Below, in pieces: positions 1 through 11,643 of a stretch of 64,000 bases of DNA. The stretch is taken from contig OY979718.1 in NCBI GenBank assembly GCA_963855995.1, forward strand, positions 59,746,564 to 59,810,563, given 5' to 3'. This DNA comes from Muricea muricata. Its lineage: Eukaryota; Cnidaria; Anthozoa; Malacalcyonacea; Plexauridae. The notes below the pieces were generated by a model, which had not been told where the DNA came from, ran no database searches, and worked only from the letters and a program-made list of their open reading frames with translations. Position 1 is the stretch's first letter. Every line of letters begins with the position of its first letter. The position numbers and the translations under genes are program-made.

Positions 1-2943
1 GCGCAGTGCTGATCCTGTTTGTAACCTTATGATAATTAAACTAAATTCTAAATTGTCAACCCTTTGCAAAGGTGTAAGGTGAATTACAATCTTTGCTTAT
101 CTTACTACAACAAAATGATATCTTTGTCAAGCATTATATACCTTCCAAGAAAGACACAACTTTCTTTAAATCAGGAGACGATTACAACGTAATCGTTTGC
201 CGGAACTACAATTCCTTCGGGAGTGAGGGCTAGATCAACACGCTGCACTTTATTGTTCTTCCATGAACCCATGTCATCGCATTTCCAGTCACTCTGTGAC
301 TCCAGATTAGATGCATCGAGAAGAAAGCATACATTATGTGAAATGTTGGTTGGTACTGCTTTACAGGTTGTATTATCTTCCGGTGGTTTGAGAAGAATCT
401 TTAAAATTTCTGCTGGCGTCTTATTCTTGGGCGACCAATCATATACAGGCAGCATTTTGTTTCCTTCGTAGAACTCCCCGATATTCCTTAAAAACCAAAA
501 CAGTGTAAACTATAACTTGATATTTAATACTCATGATGTACTTTCATTTATGTAATAACGAGAGTTCATTCTCCATTTTCTTTGGTCGAAAGCTGTGCGT
601 TGTTATAGTACTCTCGCCCAGATGATATCATCCAATGGCGTGACGTATTTAAGCAATGTACTGTGATAAATAGCAGAAGATATTGTTGCGAGTGAAAACA
701 AAACATCTTATCACTCGATCGACTTCGTTTCGTGCAGTACTTATTTGTTCCCTACAACCTCAATCAACTATTTATGTTTGCTACAAGTACTCACCGTGCC
801 TTGCTTGATTTTGCCGTGGTTGTCCCAGAACTGTAACTGTAATTAGTGCTTGACGTTGAATCGCATGAGGAATTTGAAGTTCTTGAATAGAGTATTGCAT
901 GTATATCATCACTTTGCGCGTGCAACTAGTTTAAGTTTATTCTATCTACCGTCTAGTTGACCAAAAGCAATAATGACTCACATACATGCACAATGCTTAC
1001 CTGTCATCGTCTTTCTTACTCCTACCACATTGGCTGCTTGGTAAATCCTATAATAATAAAAAACACAATCGGAAATAATGCAACCATATATAATTTGGAT
1101 ATTTATTTAAATTTAAAACTACCTCGCCTGATAAGGGTGCATTTACACTATCATCTTCGTCACATGTTAAATCGACCAGGGTCACTGGTCTTTCTTGCAC
1201 AGTTACATTGGTTATTGCAGGTTCCTCTTCATCCACAAGGTCGTCTAAATTTTGTAAAAAGGGTTGCTTAATATCAGAGTTATTTTAGTATTTGAGAAAC
1301 AGAATTTTTTCTTCATCTCTTTTGTCGCACGCCTAAGAAAATTTATGGTTGCAAAAGATTCTAAAGTGCTTATAACGCGAAAGCGAGATACCTGGCTAAT
1401 TAAATTGAAAGTGCATAAGATTAAAGGCTTGCGCTCATTACTTTTATATAATTATGTAGTTTTTAACATCCTTATAACCGTGTAACTCGCCTCCGTATAA
1501 AGCTGATATGTGGCTAATGAAGCAATTGTCAATGACAATTCTGAAACTTTACAAGAATGCTAAAACTTATAACGCAGCGAATAGCGTGAATTGTTTCTTT
1601 TGGTGAAACTTCATAACTACGGACTAGAGTAGCTATGTCATTTGATTGCTAACTTTTTATTCCTAAACAACTATATACCTTGGACAACTTCCTGGAAGCT
1701 CTTCGCAGCTGCTGGTATATCATCAATTCGGTTGTAATGCGACTCATTTCTTGGAGATGTAGGTCTACAGAAATTAAAGGCATAAAAAGTTGTAGAGTGG
1801 GCAGAAAAGTCAACATTTTCGCTGTTGGCTCAAACATGTACAGTTACATGTCATTTACGTACACGTCGACACAAATAACTAAAAAGAAACAGAATTAATT
1901 AAAACTAGTAATGTTGAAAACTATATTGGACTTAAGGTACAAATAAACTTACTTGCAGAGTATGGCAAATGACTGCATATTTCCGGCAGCTACTCCAGAC
2001 TTTCTAAATCTTTCCACTAGCCATTTGTAAACTAAACAACTTTGCCTCTGGTGCCCATCTGTAAATAATGCCACTCCTGCATGTTTGCCATTAGCGTCCT
2101 CGACTACCGGATGACTGTCTACGAGAAAAAACTTATTCTGTATACATCCGATCAATAGAACGTACTTGCCAAACGTGTAAATGGCAACAGATACATCTTG
2201 CTCGGAACGTTGCATTTCCAGAAGTTTGTCCATTGCATCCAAAAATTTTCTTCTATCTTCGTCTGAATAAACACAATCAGATATCAGAATCTCTTCAGTA
2301 AGCTCGTAATCATTAGTGATCACCTCAGCTTTCCGTAGAATGTTGTACGCTTCTTGTGGGTCATACATCTGTTCTGAGTTCCTGTGCGGGTTAAAGTAAC
2401 GAGGATAGTCCGTTATTGAGTGTTCTGCGAAAGAAACTATATTTGCTTTAAAATCTGTCTGCATGGCGTCGATCGAGCTGTCAGCTGGAGATAAAATCAT
2501 GTCACCAAGTACAACCGAGATAAAAGAGCAAGCATTAACTGCATTTTCTTCCAAAAATTGCTCATAGTTTTCCGAAACACCGGCGGCAATCTCCATATCA
2601 TATCTTTCTAGTCCTGTGTTTTGACTAACTGCTAAAGGAACGACATGGAAATGGTGATCCGTGGATGTTAACAAATCCTTAACTTGCTTAACGGTTAGAC
2701 GTTGTGGTGGATCAAATGCCGTGCATTCTTCGTATATCTGGTTCAGAATTTTCGACTCTTCCATATTACGCAAGTTGGTATAATTTTGGGAGTGGATTGG
2801 TTTCTCCTTTGCTGCAAGCTTGTTTTTGATAAATTTCGGTATGTCAAACTGGGCGAGACTAGATAATTGCTGTCGAGCATGTTTAGCGTCGAGATCAAAA
2901 GGGCACTTTGCATCGGGGTTTAAGATGCAATAAATGACCATAC

Positions 2944-5234
2944 CTGAAACATTTTTAAAAAAATGCCTTATTGGAACCTAAGTATAACTATTGTGCGATT
3001 TCATCTTATAGTATACGACTGTATATCATGCAACGAGTAGAAAAGAAACGCCTAAAATAGGACGTGGGCCGTTGGCCAAAATTGGTTCGTGGTTTATTTG
3101 AAAGACATATCATGCCTGCCTCGTTCCCAGTCGCTTTTTGTTTAAAACAGTTATGTATATCATATAGCTCAAAGTCGTTTAATACAGTAATGTATATAGC
3201 TCAAAGTACTTGGGGGATGATGGGAAGGCGAGAAGAGAGAAATTTTTCACTCTTCGCCTTCCCATCATGCATCTCAATAGTTTATCTTCGCCAGCGCTGA
3301 TCTCTATATCTAATGTATGCGCATCAAATTACATATTGGCCTTATTAAGAGCCTGCGGAGGAGGCAGATATCATGCATTAGATATATATCATATATGCTA
3401 ACAAAAAATTTCCAGTAATAATTTTGCCAGATTTCGAGAAAACGGGCGATTTGTGATCATCTTTTGTCAAAGTGTATTACAACAAAAAATATGTGGCATG
3501 TTGTATTTAATCGGGCAACTAAAATTAATGGCATAACCCAAAAGAGGACGAAAAACTACATACAAGACTCTTGAAAATTTCTTATGTTTTTCCAATAGCT
3601 AGCGTTACTTTTGTTTTAACTGTGAAGATCAAAACTTTGCCTTTGGCAACGTATAATTTCAACACAATTAGAAAAGCATGGGGGAGCACTTGTATTGCGT
3701 TATGTGCATCTTTGTGTTGACATTCAAGTAATACCCAACATTAAAATTGCCAATTATTTAACATATTTTCGTCATTTAAGTTAAACTGAAGATTGGACAT
3801 CTACATAATTTGGACATTGAAGTAAAATCGGACATTGAATATGTGCCACTTTCGGCACCCAGTAAGGATTGGCTGTTGAAGCGGTTAGTTACTCTAATCA
3901 ATGCTTTTAACACTATTCAGTGAGGATTTAATACACAACCTACACAGGGAAACGAAAGAGTCTTTGAGTGAACCAGATCGTTGAAAAATATTGATGATGA
4001 CGATTGACATGTAGCCAGCTGCATTAAACATATTCAAATTTGCAACGCTCTCTGACTTTAATATTTTTTTGACACAAGCTTTCGGCTGTCTCAGGCTATC
4101 AGACTATAGCCTTTGACAATCACTTTTGAGTTCGTTTAGAATAAAACCAATGACTCAATGACTTGAATTTTTTTGTATTGTCTTGAGGATTAGTATGGTA
4201 ATTTTACAAGCAAATTCAAATTAAGGGATAATTTTCTCACAAAGACTTGCGTCTGTAACATGCATAGCCACTAGTATGCAATTATGTGCGCTGTATGTTG
4301 AGATATATAAACAAAAGATGTATAAGCCAAAGTTGCATATTTTGGCGTTTTTTTGCTTTGCTATTTTGTATGATAAAGGGGGGGGGGGGATCGTATATTA
4401 AAAGGACAATTTGTGATCCAGAAACGGGGCAACCAGACAAAGGCAAATCAGCTCACTCAGCCGGGACAAATTGCCCATATAATCGGCCAATAGGCCTAAA
4501 AGCACGCGTAATTTTACACCAAATAAGTATTTTACAGGAGGTATTTTTTAGGAGGTATTTTACACCAAATAAATCAGTAATATATGAATTTGTAATTTGT
4601 CTAGATAAGACAAAATTTGTTATAGTAGGGCATTAGGCTGCTAATAATCAGGAGATCAATTTGACGCGGATCGAAACAGCATCGCACATTTGTTTTCGTA
4701 TGCGACGATCGCCGATTCTATAGCTTTATCGCAGTTGCCAGTTGGAATATGTAATATAGGCGCATATTTGTAGTGACTTCTCGGTTATCCTTTGTTTTCG
4801 AAATACAAACAAAAAATGCAGTTTTAGCAAGGTGTAGCAATGAATAGCAAAATTCCATAAAACCGAATTCGTTGGTCTTTTCTACAGATTTTGGGCTGTA
4901 GCCGTGCTCAGGAAATGACTATAAGCCAGAAGCCGATTACAGACGAGCAAGCTTTCACACGACACCATAGACAAAAAAATTTTTATGCCATAGCTTAAAC
5001 CATATATCGTAAATGAAAATTGTTTTTGTCTGTGCATTGCAATTGACGACTGCCAGAAGACATCTATAAATCGCGTACTCGGAAGAAAGTAGGAAAATTT
5101 GCCACCACGTGCAAAGCTGTGATGGAATTTTACAAACTCGCCATGAAAATGTGTCGTAAAAATTTGCTCGACTGTAATTTGGTTAAAACACAATATAGCT
5201 ACTTGCTAAATTACTAATCTGAATAAGTTCTTAC
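2944..5234. other. Intron 1 of the kinase gene
   Basis: AT-rich, no coding exon recognised. It holds a short hairpin at about 3213-3270 (arms around GATGGGAAGGCGA), two near-identical copies of ATATAGCTCAAAGT just before it, and a G10 run near 4380. Nothing else stands out. Confidence 0.6.
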
Positions 5235-5586
5235 CGTACGCCCACATGTCAATCCGCTTTAAGTCATCCGCTCGTACTTCTGACATCGTGTGGATTTCAG
5301 GAGCCATGAAGGATGGAGTACTTCGGTCAACGTTACTTGTTTTGGTACTACCCAATAACTGCGTTTGGATTTTCTCTGATCTACTTTCCCCAAAGTCACT
5401 CAATTTGCATACAATTGGCTTGTTCGATACCAAAATATTTGATGTCTTCAAATCGCGGTGAAACACGTCCGACTCATGCAAGTACTGTAAGCCATCACCC
5501 ACATCACAGGCAATCTTTAGGTACAGGTTTGGGGGAAATGCATCAACAGCGTCGTTCTCATCGAGATGACCAAAAAAATCTTGCAG

Positions 5587-5609
5587 GTTCCGTGTTTTAT
5601 CCCAACCCG
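5587..5609. other. 23-nt micro-insertion in the kinase exon
   Basis: On the coding strand the kinase frame reads KQVSN, then 23 extra bases, then LQDFFGH, with continuous homology expected between them. The insert is a 20-nt core flanked by GTT on both sides, like a 3-bp target duplication. The core shares 19 nt (20 nt counting a flanking T) with 7885-7904, the edge of the 19-bp minisatellite. See findings. Confidence 0.6.
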
Positions 5610-5994
5610 GTTGCTGACTTGTTTCTCTCCAGCATCCGGACAAAAATATTTAAATTCGAACGCAACAAACTCCATCATTATTGCTGGTGGCTCGATACAT
5701 ACTTTTTTAAAACTTGTGATGTTTTTTGTGGCTAAGACTGTTAAGAAGCCTAGCTTCTTTAAAAAATTTCTGTTTTTCATCGGACCTTGACGACGACAGT
5801 AATTTCTTAACAACAACGTTTTCCGTTGTTGATTTTTGCTTATTTTTAAAAGAGGCGAGTAGCACTGATCCAAATGTACCTCTTCCAATTTCCGTAGAAT
5901 CACTAAGATCTTCAAACAGAAATGTTTCGAGACCTTTTGTAAATTCCTGATAGGAGACTTTCGCATTGGAAAATGTTGGAAGCCTAACCGACAT

Positions 5995-8246
5995 CTTGAC
6001 TTGATGAAGGCTTAAACCACATGCAAAATTTGATAGATGAGAGGGATCTTTTATGGAAACTGCTCACTGTCATATGATCAGGTGTGATGAGTCACTTACA
6101 CAGCAGCAATTTGAGTGCAGTATTTTTAACACTTAAATACCGCCACAAGGCCCGACGAAAAAGGTGCGACGTTCTTTGACTAAAATTACTTATTTATTTA
6201 CGAGTTTCCAGCCACCAATCTGTAGCCTTCAATGGGAATAATTCATACACAATGTCAATGAGATGTAAGGATACTAAAGCTATAAACTATTGTAAAATGA
6301 AGCTAAATATGCGTGTATACATGTGCACTGTGAAATATGATAAGGTGATTATGTTATGTGTTCTTTAATGTATGCGATGCTGATGATGTGTTAAGCCACT
6401 ACGGAAATTCCCTATGTCAATGACTTTCGCGCTATCAAAGTCAATCCATAGATTTGGCGTGAAAACCAACGGGGGTGGGGGGGGGGGGGCGCTAATTAGT
6501 TTTTCTTACAGTGAAATCAGATTCCTTAATTAAAATATAGTAAAATACCTAAAAATAAACGCTATTTTTCGCGAGAATATTTATTTTTTCCAGTCCTTTT
6601 TGTTTTGCAGCATTACAATTAACACAAAGTTACGCATTTATGAGCTGAGTATGGTAAGTCCAATAAAATGCACCAGCGAGAAAAAAAGTATAAACAGATA
6701 TTTCACGGGGTATGGCGGTATCTTTATTGACTAATCACTTCAACAAGAAATATTTATAGAGCAAAAATTGCGCAGTGTATCTGTTGTGAACGTGTTAATG
6801 ACTTATATATACTGTATATAGGCATAGCAAGGATATCCCCATGTACTAAGCAACGGCAAGGAGTGATGCGCACATAGAAGAAACCCATGTGTTAATGCAG
6901 TATATTCATGCGGGTTAGCATTGTTTTGCGCTTCATCAAGTTGTTTTACCAATAAATTTACGGGTTTTTGCATACAATATTGAAATTAGCCTGGAGGATT
7001 TAATCTATGAAAATGTCAGTGCGGAAAAGTACCTGCAAGTTCATGTATAGTAGCGTGGAACCTTGAACAGCAAATTTAAGCAAATTTAAGCCAGGGTTTG
7101 TCGCTATCGCTAACCCCGGAAAGCATAAAATTTTCCTTAATTAACCAGAGGGAAAGCGATTGAAATTGTTTCGTATTTTGTCCAAAAATGGGGAATTATG
7201 ATCATCGTTATTAATACACAGAACCTACGAACCATGGTTTTTAATATTGTAAAGATCACTATCTTGATTTGCGCAACACTCTTTGTCCTTGGGTAACAAA
7301 TAGAACCACTTGACAATAACACTTCACATCTTCTTTGAAAGTTGTTTAATTCAGCTCTTGAAATATTTTGATTTATATCACCATTAATTATAAGCTGACC
7401 GCTCTGTTGAATGATTTTCTATATATAACGAAAAAGGTTACGCCAACATTTTGCCCAGTATTAGGCAAAAATTACTACAAACAATATATTGAAATTTGAA
7501 CATTTGAAAATAAATGTATTTGGTTATAGACGTAGTTAGAATTAGAGATAAAAAGTGCTAGATGGCTTTAATAAATAGTTAGCTTAATTAATTAATTAAT
7601 TAATAATCATCATCAAACAATAAAAGCTTTTTGTAAATAATGGGTATGAAAAAATATATGGGTGTTATAATTGATAAAAAATGATGATATAGAACAAAGA
7701 CGTGTTATCCCTTTTTTCCGGGTTTTATCCCTTTTTCCGCGTTTTATCCCTTTTTCCGCGTTTTATCCCTTTTTCCGCGTTTTATCCCTTTTTCCGCGTT
7801 TTATCCTTTTTTCCGCGTTTTATCCCTTTTTCCGCCTTTATCCCTTTTTCCGCTTCCGCAATTCCGTATTTCCGTAATTCCGGATCCGTGTTTTATCCCA
7901 ACCCTTTTCGGAATTCCCATGCGAAACTAATAGTAACCTATTCATTTCCTGTTATCTAACGCTTCGTTTACGTAGAAATGACTAAAATTGAATACGAAAA
8001 TCCTGATTAAAAATGTACAACTAGACGTCTCTTAAAATATACATTGTATGTAATAATCTATATAATTGTTATGTCAGGGAAATTAACACTAAGAGTAAGG
8101 GGCTTCAAGGAATACGAGGCACCGTTTAGATAAACAATACGAGGAAAGTTAAGAGCATTGATGTATAGTGGTAGCCAGCCACTTGCACTACTGCTTGTGA
8201 TATAAAGTTAAGTATAAAGAACACACACAGTGTCATGCATACTTAC
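5995..8246. other. Intergenic DNA upstream of the kinase gene
   Basis: AT-rich, with no exon recognised on either strand. It contains a G-run near 6477-6489, a TTAA-rich microsatellite near 7586-7603, and the 19-bp minisatellite listed separately. The promoter of the kinase gene presumably lies just above 5994, but no clear TATA box was found. Confidence 0.5.
7703..7855. repeat. 19-bp minisatellite, about 8 copies
   Basis: Direct tandem copies of GTTTTATCCCTTTTTCCGC, nearly identical to each other, followed by degenerate short units (TTCCG-type) to about 7880 and then by TCCGTGTTTTATCCCAACCC at 7885-7904. Open frames here are only an effect of the repeat. There are no spacers, so this is not a CRISPR-like array. 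Confidence 0.9.
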
Positions 8247-8310
8247 TGGCGTAAACAGTATCTGGAACGGAAATTACAAATGCTATCACAAATACCAGTC
8301 CACACTTCAT
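8247..8310 (-). CDS. Candidate first coding exon encoding a signal peptide (rest of gene not found)
   Basis: ATG at 8310 opens 21 codons that read as a classic secretory signal: MKCG, then a hydrophobic core LVFVIAFVISV, then PDTVYA with an A-x-A-like end. The exon stops at a strong donor (A|GTAAGTATG). No downstream exon in the expected phase was recognised between 6.0 and 8.2 kb, so the gene is either very short-exoned, decayed, or a chance match. The signal-peptide shape and perfect donor together argue against chance. Confidence 0.35.
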
Positions 8311-8821
8311 GGCGGGAAATCAGACCATAAGCACTAATTCTTATTTCATCGTGAAATAATACATCTCAAGTTCAATGATAATAAAGTAAAGTGAATGTCG
8401 ATAATTTGAGTATTATTGTGTGCCGCCATGCGTAACAAATCGTGAATTCATGTTCAATTCTAAGAAAAAAATTTCTTAGAACTGCTTTCATTTTCTAAAA
8501 ACAAGCAGTGCAACGTTAATAAAATGTAGATAAACTTTAATCAATAATCCCAAACAAACTTGGTTTGCTTTTTATAAACTTTAATCATTACAAATTTGTT
8601 TCGTATTGCACCAAAGCCAATCGCCTGACGAGTGTATTAAGCTTTGCCTGCCATACTAAACAGATTTGTAGTGATTAAACGTTCATATGATTGTGTGTCT
8701 GAAATTTATGTCATCCAAATATTCATTTAGGAGGTAATGTTCTTGTTCAGGAAGACGAGATGACACAGACTGGGACACCTGAAAGGATTAACAAACTCAT
8801 AAACACATAATTGAGTTTTTC

Positions 8822-9238
8822 AACAATAGCGACACCATCTTGAATTTTGAACATATCGCGGTGCATTGTGGTCTTTCCAGGGTAATTTAACTGTTTTAAA
8901 CCACCATGAATAAAATATATGGGAGAGAACCGTTATTTTTATTATTGTAAATAACAGACAAATGTTCAGGGAAACTTATAGAACAAAAGAAACCCTAGGA
9001 AGATAAATAAATTCGAATGAAATTTATTAGTTAAAATCCATTACTTCATATGTGAACACTGATGGCGTAAAATGCTTAGAATATTGATTGACATATCCCC
9101 ATTGAAACTAAAAAAACATTCATCGCAATATTTTTCCTGTACGGCATATTCCCCTAACGATAGCGGCATTTACATAATGGTTTTTACCCTGAATAGACCA
9201 CAATGCATCACGATTCAAGATGGCGTCGCTATTGATAA
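8822..9238. repeat. Foldback element (MITE-like), about 417 bp
   Basis: Inverted arms of about 55 bp. The left arm contains CAATAGCGACACCATCTTGA and GCATTGTGGTCTTTCCAGGG; the reverse complement of 9183-9238 reads CAATAGCGACGCCATCTTGA and GCATTGTGGTCTATTCAGGG. The arms differ by scattered changes and a short indel, so the copy is old. No transposase is present. Confidence 0.7.
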
Positions 9239-9831
9239 ATAGATTAATTTCGAGATCAGCTCGTCGGTGGGCATGGAAGCCTTGAAAAGTAAATGCTCAC
9301 GCCATGTACCTCCACGACAAATTGGGCGGTCCTTACGAAAGAGGTTATATAAGCGTGGATGGAAACTAGGACCAGGTTATCGACGATTACATATCCTCAT
9401 TTAACCATGTCAGCTGGGTTAACACAAAGTGATGTTGCTGAGAATTCGTTAAACTTTTCTAGAAGTTATTTAACATCATTTGAAAATTTTTTGGCAATGT
9501 ATAGCTTTCTTGTTACAATAAACAATTATTGAATGAGGTCGAGAAACCTTCGTATACTTTGCGAAAAATCAGCCTAAGGCGTTTGCCTATTTTGTATCCA
9601 ACTCGCAATTAAGTACTATTTTTAAATACGAGCAGGAGTGCTTTATAGTACCCATCTTGTCATTTTTTTGCGAAAAATTTTCAATATAGATGTTTTATAA
9701 ACCGAGAAATTTGAAGCAAAAGTTTTGTGAAAATCCGCGTGTGTTTTATCACATATAAAGATTCCTTCACGGCTATGATTTCCTTTGTCCAATTAAAGTT
9801 CGCGCGGCACTTTGAAGGACTTGGCCTTAAA

Positions 9832-10350
9832 GGAAAATGGCAACAAAAATGTTTATCGTGTTAATTGAAAGAGTTTCCAAAACAATATATAGAAGTCTAC
9901 TACAGAATTTTATACCTGCCTTATTTGGTGAGATATTTTGAATTGAAATCTTTAGTTGTCCGCCATCTTGGATATTTGTAGATATGCATAATACGTCACA
10001 ACTGCGGTCACGCAATTTTTTTTCTTACGACAAAATGATTAATCTTCTCCAATAACCACACACATGGTAAATGTTTCGGACTTCAGCACGGAGTGAAAAG
10101 GTTTCACAAATATTTTATTCGTGGTAAGTATTTAAGAGAAGCTTTGAATGGCTTATCCCTGTTGTGATGTCACCAAAACATTGTTAATGAGGTTAAAAAT
10201 TAATCCAAGATGGCGGACAGTTCGATTATTTAGGTGACAACAGAGTAAAACAGAGTGAAACAGACATAAAAATTTTGTAATAGACTTCTATATATTATTT
10301 TAGAGTCTCTTTCAAATGAGACAATATAATTTCTTGTTGCCATTTCGCTT
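9832..10350. repeat. Large foldback element, about 520 bp, arms about 150 bp
   Basis: The left arm (about 9832-9985) matches the reverse complement of the right arm (about 10195-10350) through AATGGCAACAA, AATATATAGAAGTCTA and GTCCGCCATCTTGGAT. The arms are diverged by substitutions and small gaps. It is a non-coding long-armed inverted repeat just upstream of the GPCR. Confidence 0.7.
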
Positions 10351-10791
10351 TAGACAAATCTATTGAAATTTAATAAACAGCAATACAAAAACACCTACCA
10401 AATTTTCAACCTACTAACTCAAAATTACTTTTACGAATTCAAATATTAAGTTCGTGCGCAAGCCATTTTTGATCTTTTCGAATCGTAAACATTTCAGTTT
10501 TTTATGATCATGATATTGATTAAGCCGATTCCATAACACCATGCAAGTCTGCCAGACAATAAAAGATTTTTTTATCAATTTTTTAATTAATGATTCAGTG
10601 TTTCAATAGTGAGAAAATGTATATATAACATACACAGTTTAATAACGCACATGTTTATTAATATACATCGATGTCATTGTGTAACTAGATGTGTAGTTAA
10701 ACGTAGCGTAATTAATAATGGATTATACGCCATCTCCTATAACATGTAAGTATAAAAATATTAAACCGAAGCATGCAGTTGGCCTGGAATT

Positions 10792-11643
10792 ATGGCGGAG
10801 GAGATCCTTGCCAGTTTACCGCAACTCACCGTCTGTCTTTGCGGACTGATATTGCATTTGTTGCTCTTTAATGGATTTATCCGAGATCCTATGAAATGTT
10901 TCAACAATTCGAAGACGTACCTTGTAGTAAACCTAGCAGCTGCTGATTCTCTCGTCTGCTTGATATCGTTTGCTCAACCTTTCATCCTATACTTTATGCC
11001 ATACAGCTGGTATGACCTTTACAGAAAGCTTGCACTAATTTTTACAATGTGTACATCAGTTATAACAATTTCATCCATTTCCGTCGACCGCTATTTCATG
11101 GTAGTTTATCCTATACGGCATCGCAACGTTGTGACGGGTAAGCTGATGTTGCTGTGGATAGTGTGCATTTGGGTAATAGCTGCTGTCTATCCTATCAAAT
11201 TAATACTTGCTGGAGAACAATATCATGACCATATTGTTGCAAACGTCTCTGGTGTACTGATTATTACTCTTACAGCTACTACATGTGCTTTAACGTATTC
11301 TCATTTAAAGAAGCAATGGCGCAACCTTCGCCTAGAAAATTGTACCTCCAGTAATAATCGATCGCAAGAGATACGCACTTTACAAGAGCTACGGTTTCTA
11401 AATACGATTATCATCATCGCAAGTATCCTTATCGTTTTCTTCATTCCCCTTTCCACTATACAACTAGTACTTACATTCAGACGCAATTTAAAGGACAGCG
11501 AGTCTCTAGCCGTTAAGATCGCTTTACACATATTCACTTTATTCTATTACCTGAATTTTTCAGTGAATCCCATAATATATGCCCTGCGTTTACCAAATTA
11601 TCAAAAAACATTCTCAAAACTGTATTGGAAAAAAGCAAATTGA
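10792..11643 (+). CDS. Class A (rhodopsin-like) G-protein-coupled receptor, single exon
   Basis: The 283-residue intronless reading frame has seven hydrophobic segments. Family marks: NLAAAD in TM2 (Asp52, position 2.50), SVDRYFMVVYP at the end of TM3 (DRY 99-101), Trp127 in TM4, a VFFIP TM6 variant of CWxP, and NPIIY (259-263) in TM7, followed by a short tail. Odd points: position 3.25 is Asp75 instead of Cys and the second extracellular loop (about 141-150) has no Cys, so the usual TM3-ECL2 disulfide is missing; TM1 has His where Asn is normal; TM5 lacks its Pro; and the N-terminus is only about ten residues. The ligand cannot be predicted. Single-exon orphan receptors of this kind are common in cnidarians. 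ATG 10792 is the only start that leaves TM1 complete. Confidence 0.9.
   Translation: MAEEILASLPQLTVCLCGLILHLLLFNGFIRDPMKCFNNSKTYLVVNLAAADSLVCLISFAQPFILYFMPYSWYDLYRKLALIFTMCTSVITISSISVDRYFMVVYPIRHRNVVTGKLMLLWIVCIWVIAAVYPIKLILAGEQYHDHIVANVSGVLIITLTATTCALTYSHLKKQWRNLRLENCTSSNNRSQEIRTLQELRFLNTIIIIASILIVFFIPLSTIQLVLTFRRNLKDSESLAVKIALHIFTLFYYLNFSVNPIIYALRLPNYQKTFSKLYWKKAN

Larger units (their letters stand above)
171..5994 (-). pseudogene. Protein kinase / cysteine-protease-like fusion gene, reading frame broken in the kinase N-lobe
   Basis: Seven exons on the minus strand: 5994-5235, 2943-1953, 1821-1679, 1244-1123, 1047-1001, 830-795, 486-171, all with GT/AG borders and matching phase. Kinase motifs seen: glycine loop GRGTFGSV (residues 37-44), VVVK lysine, HRDLKTSN catalytic loop, DFGES, FMAPE, and the subdomain XI arginine (FDPPQRLT) across the next junction. 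The second exon continues into a domain with Cys in NACSFIS (about 2530) and a D-x-H pair in VDSHPV (about 2113), an arrangement like papain-fold deubiquitinases of the C76 type; this assignment is inference. Exon 4 carries VDLTCDEDD, a SUMO-interacting-motif look-alike. The last 105 codons contain WKCDDMGSWKNN; function unknown. Two lesions break the frame: one extra base in the T6 run 5722-5727, causing a stop at 5707, and a 23-nt insertion at 5587-5609. Together they add 24 nt, so the later frame equals the first. It could be a pseudogene, a null allele or partly an assembly error. Confidence 0.72.
8311..10791. other. Intergenic DNA between the signal-peptide exon and the GPCR
   Basis: Mostly repeat-derived: two foldback elements (8822-9238 and 9832-10350) account for about 0.9 kb. 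A possible minus-strand terminal exon at 8778-8683 follows a good TTTCAG acceptor and reads 31 codons to a stop, but has no recognised partner exons. Confidence 0.5.

Noticed and set aside
1949..2941. Virus-derived insertion because of the C76-like motif
   Set aside because: The exon is continuous with kinase subdomains X-XI, has host-style introns and shows no viral neighbours; a cellular domain is the simpler reading.
7671..7959. Two plus-strand open frames rich in Phe/Pro/Ser repeats
   Set aside because: Products of the 19-bp minisatellite read in different frames.
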